NCBI GenBank assembly: GCA_026169195.1
Contig: JAPFEH010000029.1
Coordinates: forward strand, 1 to 41,229
Reading direction: 5' to 3'
DNA length: 41,229 nt
Source of the DNA: Dysosmobacter sp.
GTDB lineage: Bacteria; Bacillota; Clostridia; Oscillospirales; Oscillospiraceae
Shown here: positions 8,061 to 16,446 of the stretch, piece after piece
How positions within the stretch are numbered: the first letter of the stretch is position 1
How the letters are laid out: each line of letters begins with the position of its first letter
Position numbers and translations under genes: made by a program
Notes under the pieces: generated by a model
The model's database searches: none
What the model was told of the DNA's origin: nothing
Seen by the model: the letters and a program-made list of their open reading frames with translations, nothing else

Positions 8061-9353
8061 TCAGATGGCGTAGCCCATGAGCTTGGGCAGGAACAGAACC
8101 AGCTGCGGCACAAAGGTGATCAGCAGCAGACCCGCAACACCCACGCCGATCCACGGCCAGATGTCCTTGGACAATTTGTTCAAGGGCACACCGCCGATGG
8201 CAGACGCCATGAACAGGTTGGCGCCCAGAGGAGGCGTCACGAAGCCAATGGCCAGGTTCACGATGGTGATGATACCGAAGTGCACGGGGCTGACACCGAC
8301 AGCTGTGACGATGGGCAGCAGGATGGGAACCGTCAGAATGATGGCGGCGTTGGTCTCCATGAAGGTGCCCATGACCAGATAGATCAGGTTGATCAGCAGC
8401 AGCAGAACGATCTTGTTGTTGGTGATGGACAGAATCATCTCTGCGATCTTGGCGGGAACCTGCTCAATGGACAGGATGCTGCCGAAGCCGCCGGACATGG
8501 AGATAATAAACATGACGGGGGCGGAAATGGTCATGGCGTGCATGGCCAGATAGGGCAGCTCTTTGAAGGAAACTTCCTTATAGATGAACAGGGACACGAT
8601 GATGCCCACCAAGCAGCCCAGAGCAGCGGACTCCGTAGGCGTGCAGAAGCCGCCATAGATGGAGCCGAGGATCACAACGGGCACAGCCAGAGCGGGAAGC
8701 GCTTCCCACAGGATGGAACCGACTTCCTTGGCCGTGTACTTATGCTTCTCCTGCGGTACATAGCCACGCTTCTTGGAGGACAGGTAGCAATAGCCGATCA
8801 GGAAGCAGCCGAAGATGATACCGGCAGGGATGCCGGCGGTAAACATGGAGGTCAGAGACACGCCGGCTGCGGTAGCATACACCACCATGCAGATGCTGGG
8901 AGGGATCATGGTGCCGATGGCGCCGCCGATGGCAACCATGCAGGTGCTGTAAGAACGGTCATAGTGGGCCTTGACCATTTCCGGGATCATCAGCATACCA
9001 ATGGCAGACACGGTAGCAGAACCGGTACCGGAAATAGCGGCAAAAATCATGCAGGCCACCAAGGCAACAATGCCGAGGCCGCCGGCAATATTGTCAAAGA
9101 AAATACGGGCAACCTTCACCAGACGGGCAGAAATGCCGCCCTTTGCCATAATGTCACCGGCGAAGGTGAACAGGGGGCACGCCACCAGCACGTAGGAGTT
9201 AAAGCCGTTGGAGGCCGTCTTGGTAAACGAGGACAGAGAAATGGTGTCGAATACCTCCATGTTGAACAGGGAGGTGGCGCCCAGAGCCACGGCGATGGGT
9301 GCGCCGAGTGCAAACAGGACAATAAAGATCAGTGCGAGCAATGCCATTGCCAT
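8061..9353 (-). CDS. dctM: TRAP transporter large permease DctM
   Basis: The 430-residue protein is the large membrane subunit of a TRAP transporter, with about 12 hydrophobic segments. It is typical in length and has the DctM segments GAPIAVALG near the N terminus, NLAIGFVTPPLGANLF near the end, and FMETNAAIILTVPILLPI. It takes up an organic acid using an ion gradient. Its ATG is four bases after the dctQ stop, with GGAGGG upstream. The order dctP-dctQ-dctM is the usual one. Confidence 0.95.
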   Translation of the reverse strand: MAMALLALIFIVLFALGAPIAVALGATSLFNMEVFDTISLSSFTKTASNGFNSYVLVACPLFTFAGDIMAKGGISARLVKVARIFFDNIAGGLGIVALVACMIFAAISGTGSATVSAIGMLMIPEMVKAHYDRSYSTCMVAIGGAIGTMIPPSICMVVYATAAGVSLTSMFTAGIPAGIIFGCFLIGYCYLSSKKRGYVPQEKHKYTAKEVGSILWEALPALAVPVVILGSIYGGFCTPTESAALGCLVGIIVSLFIYKEVSFKELPYLAMHAMTISAPVMFIISMSGGFGSILSIEQVPAKIAEMILSITNNKIVLLLLINLIYLVMGTFMETNAAIILTVPILLPIVTAVGVSPVHFGIITIVNLAIGFVTPPLGANLFMASAIGGVPLNKLSKDIWPWIGVGVAGLLLITFVPQLVLFLPKLMGYAI

Positions 9354-9357
9354 AGTG

Positions 9358-9999
9358 TTAACCCTCCTTCTTCTTGCCGTGCTTCGCGTTGAAGGCCTCC
9401 ACTTCCGCGTAAGCTTCCTCGGGGACCTGCTCGCGGTACTCAGCCTTCAGCTCATCGTTGAAGCAGTAGTTGTTCAAGCCGCCGTTCAGCACGCCGTAAG
9501 GGTTCACGAACACAGGCATGGAGCAGTTGAAGTGGCGCAGCTTCCACCACAGGGTCTGGCAGGAGCGGACAACACCCAAGCCATAGCCGATGGGCCCTGC
9601 CACATACATCCAGTTCTGGCTGATATTGACAGTCAGAGCACGCATATTTCTCTTGGCAATCATGGAGACATTGTCCAGAGTACCCATAAAGAAGTACACG
9701 AACACCACCATCATGATCAGCTGGCTGACGATCATCATGACCTTCTGCACCTTTTCCGGGAACAGACGGCGCAGCGCGTCGATCTCAATGTGGATGCTGT
9801 TGCGGGTAGCGTAGCTCAGGCCGAAATAGCTGACCCAGACGTAGCAGAATTTGCAGATCTCCTCGCCCCAAGCAAGTCCCTCACCGGTCAGGTTGCGGGC
9901 AAAGATCTGGAAGAGGATGAGGCACAGCATGAAAAAGAACGCAACCATGCCGAAGAATGCCTCGAAGTTGATATCGAGCCATCGGATTATTTTTTTCAT
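9358..9999 (-). CDS. dctQ: TRAP transporter small permease DctQ with extended C terminus
   Basis: The 213-residue protein has four predicted membrane segments and the DctQ motif around FARNLTGEGLAWGEEICKFCYVWVSYFG. The core ends near residue 155. A cytoplasmic-looking tail of about 55 residues follows, with VFVNPYGVLNGGLNNYC and a charged end (EAFNAKHGKKKEG). This makes it longer than usual small subunits. It acts with DctM as the membrane part of the transporter. Confidence 0.92.
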   Translation of the reverse strand: MKKIIRWLDINFEAFFGMVAFFFMLCLILFQIFARNLTGEGLAWGEEICKFCYVWVSYFGLSYATRNSIHIEIDALRRLFPEKVQKVMMIVSQLIMMVVFVYFFMGTLDNVSMIAKRNMRALTVNISQNWMYVAGPIGYGLGVVRSCQTLWWKLRHFNCSMPVFVNPYGVLNGGLNNYCFNDELKAEYREQVPEEAYAEVEAFNAKHGKKKEG

Positions 10000-10042
10000 A
10001 TCTTTTTCTCCCTACTGTTTCCGTAGAATTTCCTTTTGACAT

Positions 10043-10075
10043 CCGGACGGCAGGGGGGAAACGCCTGCCGTCCGG
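10043..10075 (-). promoter_or_regulatory. Intercistronic hairpin between dctP and dctQ
   Basis: A perfect 12-bp GC-rich stem (10043-10054 with 10064-10075) lies in the 118-base gap between dctP and dctQ. No T-run follows in the leftward direction, so it is more likely an RNA-stability or partial-termination element. It could let the binding protein be made in excess over the permeases. Confidence 0.7.
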
Positions 10076-10117
10076 CTCACGTGGTGATTTTAACTCTTTC
10101 TATTGACGGAAGGAAGC

Positions 10118-11188
10118 TCAGCCGCGGGCGGCGTCCACCAGCTCCATGTAGTGATCGAAGGTCTCCTGACCGGTCAGCTGAACGATCTCCTTCTCGGTGG
10201 CAGCGCTCATCTTTTCAGCCATCTCAGCCTTCACAGCGGGATCCAGCTCGTTGACCTGCACGCCGTACTCGTTGGCGAACTTCTCCAGCAGAGCCTCGTT
10301 CTCGGGGATGTAGTGCTCCTTGTGATAGGTGGAGATGATGTCGGCAGCCTCGTCGATCAGAGCGCGGTCAGCTTCGGACAGGGACTCATACCACTCCAGA
10401 TTGCAGACAGCCATATCGCAGCCCATCACGTGATCGGTCATGGTGAAGTAGGGCTGGACCTCATAGAAGGAGTAGTCCTCAAAGTTCACGATGGCGCCTT
10501 CCTCACCGTCGATCAGCTTCTGCTGCAGGGAAACGAACAGCTCGTTCCAGTCGATGGAAACGGTATCAACGCCGACGGCACGCCAAGCAGCGGTCTGGAT
10601 GGTGGAATAGCCGCGGATGGACAGGCCCTTCAGATCATCCATGGTCTCAATGGGATGCTTGCTGTTGTACAGCTCGCGGAAGCCCAGAGACAGGAGGCTC
10701 AAGCCCTTCAGGCCGATGGTCTCAAAGGAATTGAAGATGAAGTCGCCGCCCTCGCCCTCGAAGAACTTGTGCAGATGGTCCAGATCGTCGAAGGCATAGT
10801 ACTGGTTCAGCAGAGCCAGCTCAGGGACCTGCTTTTCAAAGGAAACAGGGTTCAACACGTCGATCTGAATATCGTTGTTATACAGCATATCCAGCGCAGC
10901 GGTCCAGTCGCCCAGCACGCCGCCGGAGTAGATTTCTACTTTAATCCGGCCGTCGGTCTCAGTCTCCAGAAACTCCTTGGCAGCTTCCAGGCAACGGACA
11001 CCCACAGAGCCGTCATAGTGCACGGTTGCAATCTTAATGGTCATCTCTTCGCCTTCGGTGGCTGCACTTTCAGCGGGCTTCTCACCATCGGTGGCAGGCT
11101 TTTCTTCCTTGCCGCCGCAGGCTGTCAGAGACAGAACCATTGCCAGAGTCAGTACCAAACTCAGAATCTTCTTGATATTCTTTTTCAT
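10118..11188 (-). CDS. dctP: TRAP transporter solute-binding lipoprotein DctP
   Basis: The 356-residue protein starts with a lipoprotein signal peptide and lipobox LTAC-GG (Cys about residue 24), then an acidic linker. The DctP domain follows, with GVLGDWTAALDMLYNNDIQID, GLSIRGYSTIQTAAWRAVG and WNELFVSLQQKLIDGEEG. The Arg in IRGY corresponds to the conserved Arg that binds the substrate carboxylate in this family. The ligand is therefore probably an organic acid; its identity is not visible. Confidence 0.94.
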   Translation of the reverse strand: MKKNIKKILSLVLTLAMVLSLTACGGKEEKPATDGEKPAESAATEGEEMTIKIATVHYDGSVGVRCLEAAKEFLETETDGRIKVEIYSGGVLGDWTAALDMLYNNDIQIDVLNPVSFEKQVPELALLNQYYAFDDLDHLHKFFEGEGGDFIFNSFETIGLKGLSLLSLGFRELYNSKHPIETMDDLKGLSIRGYSTIQTAAWRAVGVDTVSIDWNELFVSLQQKLIDGEEGAIVNFEDYSFYEVQPYFTMTDHVMGCDMAVCNLEWYESLSEADRALIDEAADIISTYHKEHYIPENEALLEKFANEYGVQVNELDPAVKAEMAEKMSAATEKEIVQLTGQETFDHYMELVDAARG

Positions 11189-11263
11189 GTTGATAATTCC
11201 TTTCTTGTCCGCAATAGTTTGATTGAATGAATGTTGCTATTGTTGTCAGTTCGGGAATTCTGC

Positions 11264-11812
11264 TTACTTCAGTACACGGGCATACGCCTGATTGCTGCGG
11301 ATGCTGGCCTCTCTTGCCATGCGCCAGCGGCCTTCGATCATCTCGACCCAGCACTCGCACATTTCCAGATCCTCCCGGGGCTCATAGCCCAATCCGGCGC
11401 CGGGGCCGTTGGGGCCGATGCCGTCCACGGTGGAGGCGTCGTTCCACACCACCTGACCGAAGCGGAAGCCGTTTTCGGGATCGCCGGTGCAGTGGATCTC
11501 CTCGAACACCACGTCCAGATCCGGGGTGCGGGCCAGCGCACGCAGGGTATCCAGAATTACATGGGCCGCGCCGGAGAGATTGTCGCCGCCGTCCCGCTCT
11601 TCCTGCAGACCGTCGAAGTAGAACATGGGCACATAACCCACCTGCTTATGCTTCCAGATCAGCATGGTGTAGGCCTCGAACAGGTCCTCAATGTCCTTGG
11701 GAGTCTCATACTTGCAGTTGTGAACGATGTCCTCATAGATCTTGCGCTCGGTCAGGATCTCTTCCACGGTCATCTCCGTGATCTTCTTGTGGGGAAGGTC
11801 TCTGATATTCAT
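11264..11812 (-). CDS. NTF2/SnoaL-like fold protein, type A copy 2
   Basis: The 182-residue paralog of 6150-6776 has the type A marks LIWKHKQVGY, CTGDPENGFRFGQ and CECWVEMIEGRW, but lacks the long acidic C-terminal tail of copy 1. Its ATG overlaps the type B copy 2 stop by four bases (ATGA). It is cytoplasmic with no signal. It lies just before the TRAP genes, so the pair is likely expressed with uptake. Hydratase, dehydratase or isomerase activity would fit the fold, but I cannot assign it. Confidence 0.75.
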   Translation of the reverse strand: MNIRDLPHKKITEMTVEEILTERKIYEDIVHNCKYETPKDIEDLFEAYTMLIWKHKQVGYVPMFYFDGLQEERDGGDNLSGAAHVILDTLRALARTPDLDVVFEEIHCTGDPENGFRFGQVVWNDASTVDGIGPNGPGAGLGYEPREDLEMCECWVEMIEGRWRMAREASIRSNQAYARVLK

Positions 11813-12354
11813 GCGTTCTCCTCCTCTGCGGCAACATCAGCGGTGCAGGTGCTGCGGATCTCGTCAATGCTGTACATGGTGAATTCTTTTACGATCTGCC
11901 ATCTGCCGTTGATCAGCTTGACGGTTGCCATGCTCATGTTGATGCAGGCGTCACCGCTCAGGGTCTTTTCCGTGGCGGGGCCATAAATGCTGTATGTCAG
12001 GTTGCGGCCGGACAATGTGTAATACCGCCACAGCTTATAGGTTTCTTCATCCACCTTCTTGGCGAAGGTATCCCGCATGGTGAGGACCATGTCAGGGAAA
12101 GCGGAGGTCAGCTTCAGGGTGTCCTTCATCATGGCATGAGGGCCGTCCAGCAGCGTGCCGTTCTCGCGGTAGATCTTCACCCCGTCGGCATACATATTGT
12201 AGATGTTGCCGATTTCCTTGTGGTTGAAGACCAGCTCGCTTTGCAGCTTGAAATACTCCGCCAGAGAAGCCTCGTCTTTGACCTCCATGGTCTCAACGGC
12301 CTTCTCCGCGGCCATCATGTCATCAAACATCTTATCTGCGCTATACTTTGCCAT
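11809..12354 (-). CDS. NTF2/SnoaL-like fold protein, type B copy 2
   Basis: The 181-residue paralog of 5617-6153 has LVFNHKEIGNIYNMYADG, IYRENG, LWRYYTLSGRN, YSIYGPA and LINGRWQIVKEF. The start is the ATG at 12354, with GGAGG nine bases upstream; an earlier in-frame start at 12384 overlaps the eutH end and lacks a site. In this pair type B comes first, whereas in copy 1 type A comes first, so the pair was not duplicated simply as a block in one order. Confidence 0.75.
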   Translation of the reverse strand: MAKYSADKMFDDMMAAEKAVETMEVKDEASLAEYFKLQSELVFNHKEIGNIYNMYADGVKIYRENGTLLDGPHAMMKDTLKLTSAFPDMVLTMRDTFAKKVDEETYKLWRYYTLSGRNLTYSIYGPATEKTLSGDACINMSMATVKLINGRWQIVKEFTMYSIDEIRSTCTADVAAEEENA

Positions 12355-12380
12355 TATTTGACTTCCTCCAGTCTTTACAG

Positions 12381-13475
12381 TCATTCCGCTTCAGCGGAAA
12401 TGGTTGCATCCTTGCGGGTCATATACATCGCCAGCGGAACCACCAGAATCCCGCCAACGACCTTGGTCACCACCAGCGGCAGGATCATGTCCGGCGCCAC
12501 ACTGGCGGTAAAGCCCAAATGATCTCCCAGCACCGCGCTGGTGGTAACCATCCATGCGGTTGCAATGATAATGCCGCGCCGCTTCATATCCTTGGTCATG
12601 ACAAACAGGGATACGGAGTTTGCCAAGCTGAAGATCATGGCGCTGGTACTGACAAAGTCCAGTCCCAGCTTACGGCCCAGAAAGGACAGCGGCTTGTTGA
12701 GGAGCTTCATCAGGATCGTCAATACCGGGAATGTGCCGCCCAGCACAATGGCGATCTCCGCCACCGTGGCCATCGCTCCGTCTATGGGGGCCATACCGGG
12801 GATCAGGACCACACCTGTAATGGACTCAAAGCCCGCACAAACCAGTCCCACGCAGCCGGCCGCACTCACCAGCTTTCCGAAAACGAGACAGCCCTTGGTC
12901 ATCTGCCGGGGGATGAATTTCAGCCCCGCCACCAGCAGAACCGAGATCACGGCTACCGGCGCAATGTTGGCTGCCACAAGGCCAACCGGGAATCCGGCAG
13001 CCAGACCGCCGAAAAAGCTTCCCACCGGCACGACGATCAATCCAATCAAAACGCCCTGCACAAAGTCAGGATGCTTTTCTTTTTCAATGATGCCGAGGCC
13101 CACGGGGATGTTGAACACCAACAGCGCTCCCAGAGTGGAGGATACCAGAAGTCCCGCCAATTCACCGGCTCTCGGATCATTTGCCAATTCCATCGCCAGC
13201 TGATAGCCGCCCATGTCATTGGCCAGAACGGCACCGAAAATGGCCGGATCCACCCCGATGGCTGCACACAGCGGCGCCACCGTTGCGCTGATCCCCCGCT
13301 GAAGCAGCGGTGTCAGACAGACAATGCCCACCATGCCCAGTGCCAGCGGCCCCATGGTCTCATAACCCTTTTCAAACTCCTTGCCCAATCCCAGACGGTT
13401 TCCCAGAATCTTGTCCAAACCGCCCAGAATCGAACCGCAGGCCATGATCCACAGCACAATCGAATCAAAAGACAT
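12381..13475 (-). CDS. eutH: EutH-family permease
   Basis: The 364-residue membrane protein has about 10 segments and the length and signature of the ethanolamine permease EutH: LGGLDKILGNRLGLGKEFEKG at the start, VLANDMGGYQLAMELA, and GDHLGFTASVAPDMI near the end. No other eut or microcompartment gene is in the window. It may therefore carry ethanolamine released from the substrate, or a different small polar molecule. It is in line with the catabolic genes, 99 bases after the creatininase-family gene. Confidence 0.9.
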   Translation of the reverse strand: MSFDSIVLWIMACGSILGGLDKILGNRLGLGKEFEKGYETMGPLALGMVGIVCLTPLLQRGISATVAPLCAAIGVDPAIFGAVLANDMGGYQLAMELANDPRAGELAGLLVSSTLGALLVFNIPVGLGIIEKEKHPDFVQGVLIGLIVVPVGSFFGGLAAGFPVGLVAANIAPVAVISVLLVAGLKFIPRQMTKGCLVFGKLVSAAGCVGLVCAGFESITGVVLIPGMAPIDGAMATVAEIAIVLGGTFPVLTILMKLLNKPLSFLGRKLGLDFVSTSAMIFSLANSVSLFVMTKDMKRRGIIIATAWMVTTSAVLGDHLGFTASVAPDMILPLVVTKVVGGILVVPLAMYMTRKDATISAEAE

Positions 13476-13510
13476 ACGATTCCTCTGCTTTTATGTATTG
13501 TTCTTTCAAG

Positions 13511-13554
13511 GAGGCAGTGCGCCGGAGCGCCCATGGTTTCCGGCGCATTGCCTC
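13511..13554 (-). promoter_or_regulatory. Long hairpin between creatininase and eutH genes
   Basis: A 16-bp stem with one wobble pair (13511-13526 with 13539-13554) has a 12-base loop. The leftward continuation is CTTGAAAG, not a T-run, so this may be a processing or partial-termination structure rather than a full terminator. Confidence 0.65.
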
Positions 13555-13574
13555 AAAAGCGTTTCGCCCTCAGC

Positions 13575-14516
13575 TTACTTGTTGTAGTAGGTGGGACGGC
13601 CCTTCTCGTCGTGGTCCTTGTCGAAGGTGGGATAAGCCCCGCCGTTGAAGCCGTTGAAGCCCAGAGGATTCCGGAAGCCCAGAGGATTGATGCCCACAGG
13701 ATGCTTTTCCATCAGGTCCTTGATGAAGGCACTGTAACCTTCCACGACCTTCTCCACCAGAGCATCGCCCTTCTCCTTGCTGGCCTTGGTGGGATTGCCG
13801 ATGACGCCGTAGTCCAGATCGTCCTTCTCCATCAGAGCGAACGTGCCGTCGAAATGATAGAACTGGAAGGGATGGGAGACCTCGCCGGGAGCCTTCTTCC
13901 ACTTGCCGTCCACCAGCGTCGTGCCGCCGCCGTCGATGGCCAGATCCATGTGGACCAGATCACCGTACAGAGACAGCGCCATGGAGGTCTCCGCCTCGTC
14001 GGCATGCCACATATAGTCGGACAGAACGGCCTTGTTGTCGCCCAGGAAGTCATACCAGGTAGAAGCAACCGTGAAGTAGCCTTCCATGCCCAGCTTGTGA
14101 ACAGCCGGAATGAAGGAGCTGTCCTGACCGTGGGCAACCAGCAGGATGAACTTGTTGTAGCCCACGTTGGAGGCGCCGGCGATGATGTCGTGAATCAGAG
14201 CCATATTGGTCTCATAGTTCAGCGCGATGGTGGCAGGCATACCCATGTGCATGTAGGGATGGCCGCCGTACATGGGGCAGGGCAGCACGGTGGCGCCGGA
14301 CTTCTCGGCGACCTTCTTGGCAAGGCAGATCGCGTTGAAGCTGTCCAGTCCGTTGGGGCAGTGAGGGCCGTGCTGCTCGATGGCACCCAGAGGCAGGATC
14401 GCCACGTCGTTGACTTCCTTGGCATAGGCGATGTTCACAGGGGCGGTGTTCTGATCGAAGAACACGGAGTCTCTCTTATACAGCTTAAATTCAGTCTGCT
14501 TCTTCAGCTCGCTCAT
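13575..14516 (-). CDS. Creatininase-family amidohydrolase/hydrolase
   Basis: The 313-residue protein has the metal site of the creatininase family: E47 and H49 in GAIEQHGPH, D58 in GLDSF, a VAHGQDSSF segment replacing the more common NGHGGN, and the acidic HADEAETS motif. Family members hydrolyse creatinine, mature the mycofactocin peptide (MftE), or open the ring of diketo-inositols (IolN). In this company (IolB-like, zinc alcohol dehydrogenase, aldolase) the ring-opening role is the more attractive reading, but it is inference. The C-terminal end has a Gly/Asn/Phe-rich stretch (PLGFRNPLGFNGFNGG). The ATG at 14516 is chosen over 14522 by spacing from AAGGAA. Confidence 0.85.
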   Translation of the reverse strand: MSELKKQTEFKLYKRDSVFFDQNTAPVNIAYAKEVNDVAILPLGAIEQHGPHCPNGLDSFNAICLAKKVAEKSGATVLPCPMYGGHPYMHMGMPATIALNYETNMALIHDIIAGASNVGYNKFILLVAHGQDSSFIPAVHKLGMEGYFTVASTWYDFLGDNKAVLSDYMWHADEAETSMALSLYGDLVHMDLAIDGGGTTLVDGKWKKAPGEVSHPFQFYHFDGTFALMEKDDLDYGVIGNPTKASKEKGDALVEKVVEGYSAFIKDLMEKHPVGINPLGFRNPLGFNGFNGGAYPTFDKDHDEKGRPTYYNK

Positions 14517-14590
14517 GATCATTGTTCCTTTCTTTTTTCAGAAATTCTATTTTTCTACTGCCGGTGTTCCGGCTGGTATACAAATGGGGT

Positions 14591-15628
14591 TCAGGGTTTC
14601 AGCAATACCTTGATGCGCATTTCCTTTTTGGCACGCACCATCTTTACCACGTCCTCCAGTTCCTCCAGAGGCTTCACATGGGTGATCAGGGGCTTGACCT
14701 TCAGCTTGCCCTCCGCCATATAGCGCAGGACAGGGGTAAAGGAGTTCGGACTTGCCAGAGAGCCGATCAGCTCGGCGTCCTTCACGATCAGGGTGTTCAT
14801 GGGGACCTCCACCATAGCGCCGTTGTACCAGCTGACAGCCACGATCCGGCCGGTGGGCTTCAGAGCCTTGACCGCAGTAGCCATGGCGCTGTTGCTCCCT
14901 GAGGTTTCAATGATAATCTCCGGGCCGCCGTCTGTCAATTCCGCGGCGCGCTGGACGACGTCCTCATGATGGTAGTTAATGGTCTCCGCGATCCCGCATT
15001 CCTTGGCGATATCCAGCTTTTCATCCCAGCTGCCAGCCAGAATGACCTTGCTGGCTCCGGCAATGTTGGCAAGCTGTGCCGCCAGCTGGCCGATAGGACC
15101 GTCTCCGATCACCATGACCTGTGCGCCGGCGGGGATCCGGGCCTTGGACACTGCATACATTGCAGTGGCAGCCGGCTCCGCCAGAGCCGCCTCCTCCATG
15201 CTCAGCCCCTCAGGGATCTTATAGACATGGCGCTGGGGAACCGCCACATACTGTGCAAACACGCCCTGACGGTTCTTATAGGAACCGACCACCTCCCGGT
15301 TGGGGCACAGGTTGTAGTGGCCCTTGCGGCACTCTTCACACTCGCCGCAGCCAAGGCTCACGTCGGAGGTGATGCGGTCACCGACCTTGAAGTCACGAAC
15401 ATCCTTGCCCACAGCTACGATGGTGCCGCTCCATTCATGACCGGGAATGATGGGATATTTTGTGTTGCCGGTCTTAATATGGATCATCTCGCCGGTCAGC
15501 AGTTCAATATCTGTTGCACAAAAGCCGGCATAGGCGATCTCAGCCAAAACCTCATTGTCCTTAACTTCCGGCTGCGGAATTTCGGAATATTCAATGACCT
15601 CCGGCTGCATAAAGCGAATTGCTTTCAT
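14591..15628 (-). CDS. Zinc-dependent MDR alcohol dehydrogenase
   Basis: The 345-residue enzyme is of the sorbitol/threonine dehydrogenase-like medium-chain family. It has the catalytic zinc region with Cys in GFCATD and GHEWSG, the four-cysteine structural zinc lobe CGECEECRKGHYNLC, and the nucleotide-binding GDGPIGQLAAQLA. It oxidises a secondary alcohol with NAD(P). The ATG at 15628 shares its A with the TGA of the preceding metallo-hydrolase gene, so the two are tightly coupled. IolM-like and other polyol dehydrogenases belong to this group; the substrate is not determined. Confidence 0.9.
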   Translation of the reverse strand: MKAIRFMQPEVIEYSEIPQPEVKDNEVLAEIAYAGFCATDIELLTGEMIHIKTGNTKYPIIPGHEWSGTIVAVGKDVRDFKVGDRITSDVSLGCGECEECRKGHYNLCPNREVVGSYKNRQGVFAQYVAVPQRHVYKIPEGLSMEEAALAEPAATAMYAVSKARIPAGAQVMVIGDGPIGQLAAQLANIAGASKVILAGSWDEKLDIAKECGIAETINYHHEDVVQRAAELTDGGPEIIIETSGSNSAMATAVKALKPTGRIVAVSWYNGAMVEVPMNTLIVKDAELIGSLASPNSFTPVLRYMAEGKLKVKPLITHVKPLEELEDVVKMVRAKKEMRIKVLLKP

Positions 15629-16425
15629 CACGCAGTTTCCTTTCTGCAAATTAAAATGTGTTTGCTGTTTACGATCCGAATCTCACCTTGGTAGAAACAC
15701 AGAGGCGCACAACTGCTTTTTTGCAGCAGCTCACAGAACTCGCCGGGATCTCCTCCGTGCTCCGCAAACGTCCAGAAATGACAGGGGATCGCATATTTAG
15801 AGCCTGTAAGGACAGCGGCCCGTGCGCCTTCCGCGGCGTTCAGGTTTCCGAACCGGCCGTTGATGGACAAGACAGCAATATCAGGATGGTATTCCGCCAC
15901 CTGCTGGCACAGCTCCGGATGAAATGCTGTGTCGCCGGAAAAATAGATACATTGTCCGCCCATTTCCAGAATGATGCCGATGGCATCAGGCGCCATGGTC
16001 CCGTGATCTGCCAGCACTGCACGGATCGTCACAGCGTCATCTTCATAGACATCGCCTCTGTCCAGCAGGTGGAAATCCTTCGGCTCCGCGCCGATCTCCA
16101 GCAGCTCTTTCCGACAGCTGGAGGGCCCCAGAAACAGGGGCTTTTCGCTTCGCTTCAAAAATTGGGGAATCGCGTCATAGTCAAAATGATCAAAGTGCAA
16201 ATGTGTGACGATGTAGTAATCCGGATCCAGCTTCTCCGGCTGTATCAGCACGGGAGAAAGTCTTTTGAACCCTCTGAGCCGCTCGCCGCAGTTCGTCAAA
16301 TAAGGATCAATAATCACCTGATTCCCGTTGTGATCTTTCATCAGGAATCCCGCCTGTCCAAGCCAACAGATCGCCAGTTCGCCCGGCGCCACGCACGTGC
16401 AACGAATCTCTTCAGCAAGATTCAT
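15628..16425 (-). CDS. Metallo-beta-lactamase-fold hydrolase, UlaG-like
   Basis: The 265-residue protein has the metal motif THLHFDHFD (about 74-82), GDT in YFSGDTAFH, and a late PCHFWTF segment, as in the UlaG-like branch, which includes L-ascorbate-6-phosphate lactonase. A lactonase or phosphodiesterase-like role in sugar-acid breakdown would suit the cluster, but no phosphotransferase genes are present. The start at 16425 follows AAGGAG by seven bases. Confidence 0.85.
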   Translation of the reverse strand: MNLAEEIRCTCVAPGELAICWLGQAGFLMKDHNGNQVIIDPYLTNCGERLRGFKRLSPVLIQPEKLDPDYYIVTHLHFDHFDYDAIPQFLKRSEKPLFLGPSSCRKELLEIGAEPKDFHLLDRGDVYEDDAVTIRAVLADHGTMAPDAIGIILEMGGQCIYFSGDTAFHPELCQQVAEYHPDIAVLSINGRFGNLNAAEGARAAVLTGSKYAIPCHFWTFAEHGGDPGEFCELLQKSSCAPLCFYQGEIRIVNSKHILICRKETA

Positions 16426-16446
16426 CTCACCGCTCCTTACTATCTC

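Noticed and set aside
12381-13475. Ethanolamine microcompartment operon
   Set aside because: Only a EutH homolog is present; no lyase, shell or eut regulator genes.
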